64,000 bases of DNA from Abiotrophia sp. HMSC24B09 (GTDB taxonomy: Bacteria > Bacillota > Bacilli > Lactobacillales > Aerococcaceae): the NCBI RefSeq assembly GCF_001815865.1, contig NZ_KV822192.1, positions 1-64,000 of the forward strand. The letters are read 5' to 3'. Below the pieces are notes generated by a model that worked only from the letters and a program-made list of their open reading frames with translations, ran no database searches and was not told the origin of the DNA. Positions 51,421 through 64,000 of this stretch are shown here, in pieces. Position 1 is the stretch's first letter. Each line of letters begins with the position of its first letter. Made by a program: the position numbers and the translations under genes.

Positions 51421-52493
51421 TGCAAGAAGAAAACTTAGTGGCCCATCGTAAGGCCGACCATCTTCACTTAGCCTTGGCCCAACAGGCTGGGGTTCAGACA
51501 GCTAGTTGCTTCGATCAACTACGCTTTGTCCACCATCCCTTGGCGCTCCTGTCTCAAGATGAGATTGACCTGACTACTCAGTGGGCAGGGCACACGCATG
51601 CCTTTCCTTTTTACATCAATGCCATGACGGGTGGTTCCAAGTTAACCGGCCAATACAATGAGCAACTGGCTATCGTGGCGCGGGAGACGGGGCTAGCGCT
51701 AGCGGCTGGTTCGGCTAGTGCCATGGTCAAGGATCCGACAGTGGCGACTAGCTATCAAGTGATGCGTCAGGTCAATCCAGATGGCTTTATCCTAGCTAAT
51801 CTGGGGGCCCATCACAGCCTAGAGTCGGCTCAGCGAGTCTTGGAGGCCATGGGTGCCAATGCCTTGCAAATCCACCTCAACCGGCCCCAAGAAGTGGTCA
51901 TGCCTGAGGGGGACCGCGACTTCAGCCAATGGTTAAAGCAAATTGAGCGCTTAGTTAATGGCCTGGATTGCCCGGTTATCATTAAGGAAGTAGGCTTCGG
52001 TATGAGTCAACAAACCTTAAGATGCTTGGCTGAAGTCGGTGTGAAGACAGTGGACGTCAGCGGTCGGGGTGGAACTAATTTCATCCAGATTGAAGATCAA
52101 CGGCACGAGACGCCTCAATTCCAAGCCCTCTACCAATATGGCCAGACGACGGCAGAGTCGCTTTTGGAAGCACGAGTAGCACCTGTCGAGTTGGAGATTT
52201 TGGCTAGTGGCGGGATTCATCAACCGGTTGATATTATTAAGTCTCTCGCTATGGGGGCTAGAGCCGTCGGGCTAGCCGGTTTCTTCTTACACTGCCTGGA
52301 AAATAAGGGACTTGAAGCGACCATTGAAGGGGTCAGAGCTTGGCAAGAGCAATTGCGCCAACTCTATCTGCTTCTAGGTGCACGTGACTGGCAAGAACTT
52401 CAGACCACTGATCTGATTCTGACAGGAGACTTGCGCAACTGGGCCCAAGACCGGGGCTTGCCTTTTCAAGACTTAGCACGCAGACATCATTAA
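51420..52493 (+). CDS. fni: Type 2 isopentenyl-diphosphate isomerase
   Basis: 357-residue FMN/NADPH-dependent enzyme interconverting IPP and DMAPP. RKADHLHLAL, FYINAMTGGS, NLGAHHS, VIIKEVGFGMS and SGRGGTNF(I)QIE match type 2 isomerases. It ends the mevalonate operon and is followed by a strong terminator. Confidence 0.95.
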   Translation: MQEENLVAHRKADHLHLALAQQAGVQTASCFDQLRFVHHPLALLSQDEIDLTTQWAGHTHAFPFYINAMTGGSKLTGQYNEQLAIVARETGLALAAGSASAMVKDPTVATSYQVMRQVNPDGFILANLGAHHSLESAQRVLEAMGANALQIHLNRPQEVVMPEGDRDFSQWLKQIERLVNGLDCPVIIKEVGFGMSQQTLRCLAEVGVKTVDVSGRGGTNFIQIEDQRHETPQFQALYQYGQTTAESLLEARVAPVELEILASGGIHQPVDIIKSLAMGARAVGLAGFFLHCLENKGLEATIEGVRAWQEQLRQLYLLLGARDWQELQTTDLILTGDLRNWAQDRGLPFQDLARRHH

Positions 52494-52499
52494 TCTTCA

Positions 52500-52526
52500 A
52501 GAGGCTGATTAATCAGCCTCTTTTTT
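52500..52526 (+). terminator. Terminator of the mevalonate operon
   Basis: A perfect 9-bp stem AGAGGCTGA/TCAGCCTCT with TTAA loop and six T residues. Confidence 0.93.
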
Positions 52527-52626
52527 GTGCCCGAGGTCTGTATAGACAGAGAAATTTAAGAAATTATGGAGATGGCTAGACAACAAGATTTACCGACATA
52601 AGGAACGTAATTAAAAGACAAATATC

Positions 52627-52654
52627 GCAAGAAAGCTAAATGATTCAGCAAGAA
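52627..52654 (+). promoter_or_regulatory. CAAGAA pair before the GH101 gene, likely AraC operator
   Basis: GCAAGAA occurs at 52627-52633 and 52648-52654, exactly 21 bp apart. The downstream CAAGAA begins 35 bp before the -10 box. The sugar transporter operon shows the same 21-bp spacing and a 34-bp distance. I infer the same regulator. Confidence 0.6.
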
Positions 52655-52683
52655 TTTATAATTCATTTTGTAAGGGGATACAA

Positions 52684-52689
52684 TATAAT
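52684..52689 (+). promoter_or_regulatory. -10 box of the GH101 gene
   Basis: TATAAT with no good -35 at 16-18 bp upstream (TTCATT is the best), as expected for an activator-dependent promoter. Confidence 0.6.
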
Positions 52690-52691
52690 AG

Positions 52692-58571
<5,880 letters not shown>

Positions 58572-58581
58572 TTTAGATAAG

Positions 58582-58615
58582 AGAGGTTGAGACTTTTGTC
58601 TCAGCCTCTTTTCTA
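58582..58615 (+). terminator. Terminator of the GH101 gene
   Basis: An 11-bp stem AGAGGTTGAGA/TCTCAGCCTCT, followed by TTTTC. Confidence 0.85.
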
Positions 58616-58657
58616 TTTAGGGCAAGGAGGCTAGCAATAAAATTCTGAAAAAATTGC

Positions 58658-58686
58658 TTGCCATGCTTAGTCCAGGATGCTATAAT
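58658..58686 (+). promoter_or_regulatory. Promoter of tRNA-Leu (GAG)
   Basis: TTGCCA, 17 bp, TATAAT with a TGC extension directly before the -10. The tRNA starts 18 bases after the -10. Confidence 0.8.
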
Positions 58687-58703
58687 AATCGAGTAGTGAT
58701 TTT

Positions 58704-58786
58704 GCGGTCATGGCGGAATGGCAGACGCGCTGTCTTGAGGGGGCAGTGGGGGTATCCCCGTGGAAGTTCGAGTCTTCTTGGCCGCA
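58704..58786 (+). tRNA. tRNA-Leu (GAG)
   Basis: Acceptor GCGGTCA pairs with TGGCCGC. The anticodon loop TTGAGGG gives GAG, and a long variable arm is present. It is a single tRNA gene with its own promoter and terminator. CCA is not encoded. Confidence 0.93.
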
Positions 58787-58792
58787 TCACCG

Positions 58793-58816
58793 AGGAGGGG
58801 CAACCCTCCTTTTTTG
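58793..58816 (+). terminator. Terminator of tRNA-Leu (GAG)
   Basis: Stem AGGAGGG/CCCTCCT with a GCAA-like loop and six T residues. Confidence 0.9.
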
Positions 58817-58863
58817 TTATATATAGGGTTGAGGCTAGACATTCTAACTCTCATCGACATTTA

Positions 58864-58892
58864 ATGACACCGGGACAGGGTTTTGATACAAT
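58864..58892 (+). promoter_or_regulatory. Promoter of guaA
   Basis: ATGACA and TACAAT are 17 bp apart. The leader is about 25 bases, too short for a purine riboswitch. Confidence 0.6.
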
Positions 58893-58925
58893 AGGCAATA
58901 ATAAGATGAAGTAAAGGAGCAAAGC

Positions 58926-60476
58926 ATGAAAACACAGGCATCGTTAGAGAAAATTATTGTGTTGGATTTTGGGAGTCAGTATAACCAGTTGATTACCCGC
59001 CGCATTCGGGAATTTGGAGTCTTCAGTGAATTATTACCCAATGATACCAGTGCAGCCGACATTCAAGCCGAAGGCAATGTCAAGGGGATTATCTTCTCAG
59101 GGGGACCACATAGCGTCTATGCTGAGGGTGCCTTCACCATTGACCCCGCCATCTTCGAATTAGGGATTCCAATCTTAGGGATTTGCTATGGCATGCAGTT
59201 GACCACCCATCTCTTGGGCGGTAAGGTCGAATCTGCTAACAAGCGCGAATATGGTCGCTCCATGTTAGATGTTCACCAACGTGAAACAGGCCTCTTTGCT
59301 GGCTTAGGTAGCCATGAGAAGGTTTGGATGAGCCATGGTGACTTAATCGTGCAAGTGCCTGAAGGCTTCAGCGTGACGGCGTCTAACGATCACTGCCCGG
59401 TGGCGGCCTTCGAGAACCCAGCCCGTCAAATCTACGGCGTCCAGTTCCACCCAGAAGTGCGTCACTCTGAACACGGGAATGACTTGCTCCGCAACTTCGC
59501 TTTCAATATCTGTGGGGCCAAAGGCGACTGGTCCATGGAAGACTTCATCGAAATTGAAGTAGCCAAAATTCGCCAACAAGTCGGCGACCGTAAGGTCTTG
59601 CTTGGCTTGTCCGGTGGGGTAGACTCCAGCGTCGTAGGGGTGCTCTTACAGAAAGCCATTGGCGACCAATTAACCTGTATCTTCGTCGACCACGGCCTCT
59701 TGCGTAAAGGGGAAGGCGACCAAGTTATGGATAGCCTAGCTGGTAAATTCGGTCTTAACATTATCCGGGTTAATGCCAAGGACCGCTTCTTGTCCAAGTT
59801 AGCCGGCGTGAGCGACCCTGAACAAAAACGTAAAATTATCGGCAATGAATTCGTCTATGTCTTCGATGATGAAGCAGCCAAGTTAGAAGGGGTAGACTTC
59901 CTAGCCCAAGGGACCCTCTACACCGACATCATCGAGTCTGGGACCAAGACAGCCGAGACTATCAAGTCTCACCACAACGTGGGTGGTCTGCCAGAAGATA
60001 TGCAGTTCGAGTTGATTGAGCCTCTCAATACCCTCTTCAAGGACGAAGTACGTGCCTTGGGGACAGCGCTGGGAATGCCAGACAGCTTGGTATGGCGCCA
60101 ACCATTCCCAGGCCCAGGTCTCGGTATTCGGGTTATCGGCGAAATCACCGAAGAAAAACTCGAAATCGTCCGTGAATCAGATGCCATTCTGCGCGAAGAG
60201 ATTGCTAACCATGGCTTAGAACGCGATGTATGGCAATACTTCACTGTACTCCCAGGCTTCAAGTCTGTTGGGGTTATGGGGGATGGCCGGACCTACGATT
60301 ACACCATCGGGATTCGTGCCGTCACCTCTATCGACGGGATGACCAGTGACTTCGCCCGCCTACCTTGGGAAGTGCTACAAGTAATCAGCGCTCGGATTGT
60401 TAACGAAGTAGCCCATGTTAACCGCGTGGTCTATGATATTACAAGTAAACCACCGGCGACCATAGAGTGGGAATAA
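58926..60476 (+). CDS. guaA: GMP synthase (glutamine-hydrolysing)
   Basis: 516-residue enzyme converting XMP to GMP. The glutaminase domain has GICYGMQL with the catalytic Cys and VQFHPEV with the His. The ATP pyrophosphatase P-loop is [13 protein letters not shown], followed by the C-terminal dimerisation domain ending in KPPATIEWE. The length is normal. A strong terminator follows. Confidence 0.98.
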   Translation: MKTQASLEKIIVLDFGSQYNQLITRRIREFGVFSELLPNDTSAADIQAEGNVKGIIFSGGPHSVYAEGAFTIDPAIFELGIPILGICYGMQLTTHLLGGKVESANKREYGRSMLDVHQRETGLFAGLGSHEKVWMSHGDLIVQVPEGFSVTASNDHCPVAAFENPARQIYGVQFHPEVRHSEHGNDLLRNFAFNICGAKGDWSMEDFIEIEVAKIRQQVGDRKVLLGLSGGVDSSVVGVLLQKAIGDQLTCIFVDHGLLRKGEGDQVMDSLAGKFGLNIIRVNAKDRFLSKLAGVSDPEQKRKIIGNEFVYVFDDEAAKLEGVDFLAQGTLYTDIIESGTKTAETIKSHHNVGGLPEDMQFELIEPLNTLFKDEVRALGTALGMPDSLVWRQPFPGPGLGIRVIGEITEEKLEIVRESDAILREEIANHGLERDVWQYFTVLPGFKSVGVMGDGRTYDYTIGIRAVTSIDGMTSDFARLPWEVLQVISARIVNEVAHVNRVVYDITSKPPATIEWE

Positions 60477-60484
60477 AGTAAAGA

Positions 60485-60526
60485 GGATAGAAACCTTGAT
60501 TTAATAGGGTTTCTATCCCTTTTTTT
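60485..60526 (+). terminator. Terminator of guaA
   Basis: An 11-bp stem GGATAGAAACC/GGTTTCTATCC, then CTTTTTTTC. It marks the border between the core region and the AT-rich accessory tail. Confidence 0.9.
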
Positions 60527-60532
60527 CTTGCT

Positions 60533-60814
60533 TTGAATACATTAGCCTTAAAAGAGGGCGTTGTCGAATATCTTAAGGAAGTGGTTACTCACCTGAAAGA
60601 ATTGAATTCAAATAAACAAGAGGTTTGCTAAGAAGCAGGGAAGGAAGGGATTTGCCGAGTAGTTAAAGCGCAAAAATATACTAAACTAGAATGCGGAGAG
60701 CCTGGGCACAATAACATTCTAAATCTAAGTGATGTGGTATATTGGCGAGATGGCTTAACTGACGGTACTGAAGAAGTGAATAGGGAAACTGAGCACCTAG
60801 TTAGTCGATTTTAA
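60533..60814 (+). pseudogene. Gene fragment broken by an in-frame stop
   Basis: One reading frame runs for 94 codons, from about TTG 60533 to TAA 60812, but is cut by a TAA at 60629-60631. The translated parts (ALKEGVVEYLKEVVTHLKEL before the stop and GICRVVKAQKYTKLECGEPG after it) look like real protein, with Lys/Glu-rich helices and then a compact domain. There is no clear RBS. I do not recognise the family. It is probably the 3' end of a decayed gene. Confidence 0.5.
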
Positions 60815-60917
60815 GAAAGAAGGGGCGTCTATATGAGGCTTTTTTGAATATAGACTTTGTGGGTTATTTAGTTTAGAATTAGTGTTGAAAAGTAAATTCA
60901 AAGAAGGAAGTGTTAAA

Positions 60918-61487
60918 ATGAAAAAATACTCCTTGCATTATTTGCGTTAATTGCGCTTATCACCATCCCCTCAACCTTATTTGCAGAAGACAAAGACCCT
61001 ACCCCATGGCAATATAAGGACCATTTTATAAAAATGGAGGCTCTCATTGACGATGATGCGGAAGCCTCATATGACCGCTTTATGAAGTTTGTTAAGATTG
61101 AGGATCGATATCAGCCGAAGAATGAATCACTCCCGGACGGTACGGAATTCAAGTTCTACAAGGGCGATGATAAGAATAGTGGTTTATATGCAAATACTGA
61201 CGGTAAGACTATTGGGCTCGAGATAAAGCCACTCTCAATCAATGGTGTTTTAGGATATCTAGAAGCCGTTAATATTGAATATACAACTGAGCTCGTTGGA
61301 CCCATCTAGCTATGAGTTTAAGACTGCTTTTGTTAAAAGTGATAAAATAGCAGTTGGAATAACTCCATATGAGATAAGAGATAAGAAAGGGAGCGCTACC
61401 GCATACAAGTATGGCTTAATGATATTCAAAGATTTAGATTTCTATGAGAAGGCTAAAAAAATATACGAAGCAGAGAATAAAGAATAG
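60918..61487 (+). pseudogene. Frameshifted gene for a small secreted protein
   Basis: ATG 60918 follows AAGGAAG. The frame stops after ten codons, but adding one A to the A6 run at 60921-60926 restores a clear signal peptide (MKK-ILLALFALIALITIPS, ending TLFA). The mature part (61034-61309) reads well until VNIEYTTELVGPI, then a second shift near 61290-61305 joins it to a frame that ends at 61487 (SSYEFKTAFVKSDKIAVG). Two single-base changes would give one protein of about 190 residues. The family is unknown. A sequencing error in the A run cannot be excluded for the first shift. Confidence 0.65.
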
Positions 61488-61771
61488 GTAGTAAATGGCG
61501 TTTCGCTACAAAAAATCCCATCAAATGGTGAGCTAAAACACGTTGACGAGTGAATACGTTAAATGGTTATCAATGTGTGTTGAAAATATTCAATGTATTT
61601 GTCTAGTGTTAAAGAGTGACAATATGCATATTGATTGAGTAGGATTAGAAGGCGAAATTTAATAAAGTAAGTAATAGTAATGCTAGTATGCGATGAAATC
61701 GGCCCACTAGTACACAAATGGTACAAAGTGGTAAAAAGAGTAATTCAAATAATGGCCCCAAGTGGCTTATA
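61488..61771. other. 284-bp AT-rich gap without recognised features
   Basis: No reading frame with an RBS, tRNA or known motif is seen. Only the terminator at its right end is clear. Confidence 0.5.
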
Positions 61772-61805
61772 AAAAGAGTATTCTCTTTATTGAGAATACT
61801 CTTTT
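61772..61805. terminator. Terminator of the HEPN-like gene
   Basis: A perfect 13-14-bp stem AAAAGAGTATTCTC and its complement with a short loop. A/T runs on both sides; it serves the minus-strand gene. Confidence 0.85.
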
Positions 61806-61808
61806 GGT

Positions 61809-63245
61809 TTACTCGATATTAATTATTCCTCTACACAAGTCTTTGAAGTTTTTATCCTTATACGCTGTGTGTAGGTGTTTGTTATTTGCAGCAACAATCA
61901 GGAAATCTATAATTTCGTTAAGCCTTTCACCTATTTGATTGGATTTTAAAATTACTAAGATTTCCTTTACATTATTGGATTTTACGTTGCTATTATCATA
62001 AAAAGAATCAAGGTGATTTTTAAGTAGTTCAAGTGTGATTTTTACTTGATTTTTTGAAAGTAATTTAAAAAGTGAGTCATAATATTCTTTTGCGCCAGGT
62101 GAAACTCCGTTCTGATACGGTACTTCTCGCCCAATTCTGCATTCAAGAAAAGTGTTCAATAATTTTGTCGTCTGCTCTTCGGGGAGACTTTCGCTACTTT
62201 TAATATATTTCATAATTTCTCTAGCGATTGGTGGCTCGTGATAGTAGTTATCCCAGCTGTGTGCAGCATTATACAAATCATCGCACAGGCCACTTATAGT
62301 AAGACTTTTTTCGTTTATCGTTAAATAGTGGAGTCCATTACAATTTTCAAAGAATGTATAGGCCAAGTCCTCTTTATCTTTATCAAGATTATTTTTGTAG
62401 TATTCTTTTTTTGTGCCTAGATCGTATTTAGTAGGATCTGTTGTATATTCCCATAAAATTGATGACACAGAAAGGATGTTATTACGAACCTGTTGAGAGG
62501 TTTTCTCGGAAACATATATTCCGAATAATGTAGCCAATAATGAGGAACTTATATTTGTAGATAAGTCTTTAAATAAAATTTTATACCCATCTAAGGTGTT
62601 TGTTTCTATTGGAGTATCCATTTTTTTAATATTTTCAATAATTTTTTTTGAATTTACTGCTGAAGCAGAAGGCTGATCATTTATTACATCTTTTACGCAT
62701 ACTTCAAGCCACCCAAGAAGCTCGTAAGGATTAATTGTAGAAATATTAGGATGCGATGCACCTATTTGATTTCTCATATCTAAGATGTGACAGAGTTTCC
62801 TATAATTGATATCAGAAATCCACTCTAACTTTTTGCAAGTCTCTAAAAGTGTTTTGTCTTTAATACCAGATAAATCTGCATCTGTCTTAAATTCCTCGCG
62901 AGTTTTTCCTCCTAAAGCATTATCATAAAATGTTTCTAAACCATAATAAATAATTTTTTCTCGTAAGTTGATTACCACTTCATTCCAAACATAATTTAAC
63001 GCAGCGTCAAATAACCCTATTGCGGATGCAGCTACGAACTTTGACAAATAAGTTGCATCATTTTTCTTTTCTAGAGGGATAGTGGATAATAAATTTGGTA
63101 GAGCACTTATTATAGTATTTATATTATCGGTTTCTGCAATGATGTTTTCTGACGGTAGATTTAATAGGTTCAGATACTGCTGAAATTTTGAGCTCTCAGC
63201 AGTTATATTACCCCCAGCGATAATCAATTCATTATTATTTTCCAT
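61809..63245 (-). CDS. HEPN-like protein, possible defence or toxin RNase
   Basis: 478-residue protein with no signal peptide or membrane helix. A helical region at about 70-190 contains VWNEVVINLREKI and then DMRNQIGASHPN. This gives Arg158 and His165 in an R-N-x5-H arrangement, the active-site pattern of HEPN ribonucleases (Rx4-6H). The remaining 290 residues are helical and unassigned. ATG 63245 is chosen, six bases after AGGTG. The gene is clearly richer in AT and in Asn/Lys/Ile than the rest of the window and stands between decayed genes, which suggests transfer. HEPN proteins often act in abortive infection or toxin systems. No antitoxin partner is seen. Confidence 0.6.
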   Translation of the reverse strand: MENNNELIIAGGNITAESSKFQQYLNLLNLPSENIIAETDNINTIISALPNLLSTIPLEKKNDATYLSKFVAASAIGLFDAALNYVWNEVVINLREKIIYYGLETFYDNALGGKTREEFKTDADLSGIKDKTLLETCKKLEWISDINYRKLCHILDMRNQIGASHPNISTINPYELLGWLEVCVKDVINDQPSASAVNSKKIIENIKKMDTPIETNTLDGYKILFKDLSTNISSSLLATLFGIYVSEKTSQQVRNNILSVSSILWEYTTDPTKYDLGTKKEYYKNNLDKDKEDLAYTFFENCNGLHYLTINEKSLTISGLCDDLYNAAHSWDNYYHEPPIAREIMKYIKSSESLPEEQTTKLLNTFLECRIGREVPYQNGVSPGAKEYYDSLFKLLSKNQVKITLELLKNHLDSFYDNSNVKSNNVKEILVILKSNQIGERLNEIIDFLIVAANNKHLHTAYKDKNFKDLCRGIINIE

Positions 63246-63360
63246 ATGGTACACCTATCTTATGTTTATTTTTAGATTTCTTGATTTCTTTGGATTGGAT
63301 AGCTTCCAATCCTTAAATTATCCATCTGTGATTTTGCCATTACAGTGTTTTATTTCCATC

Positions 63361-63701
63361 TCATTCCACAAGAAATTCATTGGAGTTAATATCATGTGAC
63401 AGTAAGTCAATGATGGCGCCGCCTATCAGAGGTCTAAGCTTCATTTCTTTTTCGTGGTCAAATACAAGTATGAATAAACTCGTGGATGGAGTTCGGTTCG
63501 TGGTTTATAAGGGCAGAAATATCACAGTCTATTTGCTATGATTTTTTTGTATTTGTTCTTTCGAGGGAGATTTATTACAAACTCATAAATTCGTAAGACA
63601 GCATCGGTCAATCTAGCTTTAATTGCAAGTTCCTTTTGAGTGAAGTTTTGTAGCAATCGAAGCTTTTAAATTTTTGCCCGGATATCATAGGGAAGCTCCA
63701 T
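63361..63701 (-). pseudogene. Decayed XRE-type regulator gene
   Basis: From ATG 63701 the minus strand reads MELPYDIRAKI, a stop (63666-63668), then KLRLLQNFTQKELAIKARLT, a typical XRE helix-turn-helix as found on integrative elements. A second stop is at 63522-63524. After a shift, FDHEKEMKLRPLIGGAIIDLL continues to a stop at 63361. At least three lesions make it non-functional. Confidence 0.6.
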
Positions 63702-63776
63702 TCTATAAACAATTAGATTTCGTTTCGTATATTTTATCACAAAATCGTACAAAGCGCAAACAGTTCTCTGTGTATA

Positions 63777-63959
63777 ATGCGTGAGAATGGTGAAGTAAAT
63801 AATAATCAAAAAGAAAATTTAAAATCACTTTCGACAGAACTAATATGAACTCCAGTAACAGAACAGAAGAATAATGAATCGAATAGACACAAGCTAATAA
63901 AATTGATGCTTGTCCTAACCCAAGATAGGAATAGAGAATTTGGCGCCGTTTTTGAATAG
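63777..63959 (+). pseudogene. Possible short decayed gene
   Basis: One frame of 60 codons interrupted by a TGA at 63846-63848. It reads NNNQKENLKSLSTELI before and TPVTEQKNNESNRHKLIKLM after the stop. The ATG overlaps a TATAAT box, so the true start is uncertain. Low confidence; the remaining bases to 64000 show nothing else. Confidence 0.25.
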
Positions 63960-64000
63960 AAGAAAGAAAAAAATCACAAGATATTTATGGGCGTATAAGA

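Overview
The window looks like a low-to-mid GC member of the Lactobacillales. The signs are strong GGAGG ribosome-binding sites, a complete mevalonate-type isoprenoid operon, sortase-anchored LPXTG proteins with a YSIRK-type signal peptide, KtrAB, PepF, YebC and a tRNA array whose genes do not encode CCA. The mucin-sugar gene set suggests a host-associated species. An Aerococcaceae-type genus such as Abiotrophia would fit, but I cannot prove this from the window.

Layout. 1-1027: a tRNA array, probably the tail of an rRNA/tRNA operon, cut by the window edge. 1.1-1.4 kb: a miniature glycyl-radical protein. 1.6-13.7 kb: a galacto-N-biose (Gal-beta-1,3-GalNAc) module. It has an AraC regulator, a sugar-binding protein, two permeases, a GH112 phosphorylase, a small membrane protein, a ROK kinase, nagB, agaS, nagA and lacD. 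13.8-16.4 kb: an ArsC/Spx-like protein, a secreted protein, a CPBP protease and an ArsR regulator. 16.6 kb: htrA. 18.1-21.7 kb: a phnD-phnC-phnE-phnE importer. 21.9 kb: an LPXTG protein. 22.9-25.0 kb: ktrBA. 25.1-33.3 kb: rlmH, a LURP-one protein, two envelope proteins, an Lrp regulator with an aminotransferase, pepF, a candidate structured RNA and a 5'-nucleotidase-like enzyme. 33.3-39.9 kb: purine permease, PPP-type phosphatase, tex, a glycosyltransferase and yebC. 39.9-43.3 kb: an ABC exporter with a two-component system. 43.5-48.1 kb: YugP-like protease, a GTPase, YigZ, DegV and coaA. 48.2-52.5 kb: mevalonate operon. 52.7-58.6 kb: a large cell-wall-anchored GH101 endo-alpha-N-acetylgalactosaminidase. 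58.7-60.5 kb: tRNA-Leu and guaA. 60.5-64 kb: an AT-rich accessory tail with several broken genes and one intact HEPN-like gene.

How it works together. The surface GH101 enzyme should release galacto-N-biose from core-1 mucin O-glycans. The ABC transporter would import it, and GH112 would split it to galactose-1-phosphate and GalNAc. The ROK kinase, NagA, AgaS and LacD then form most of a GalNAc to tagatose-bisphosphate route; LacC, the Leloir enzymes and the transporter ATPase are not in the window. The most notable non-coding signal is a pair of CAAGAA boxes exactly 21 bp apart. It occurs upstream of both the transporter operon (2.6 kb) and the distant GH101 gene (52.6 kb), ending 34-35 bp before the -10 element in each case. 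I infer one AraC-type regulon joining surface release and intracellular use.

Other points of interest are a free-standing structured RNA at 31.5 kb, a perfect WalR-type box before the LPXTG gene at 21.9 kb, an array of TGTCATGACA-like operators before the ABC/two-component operon, two ABC binding proteins without a lipobox, and the orphan HEPN gene among decayed genes.
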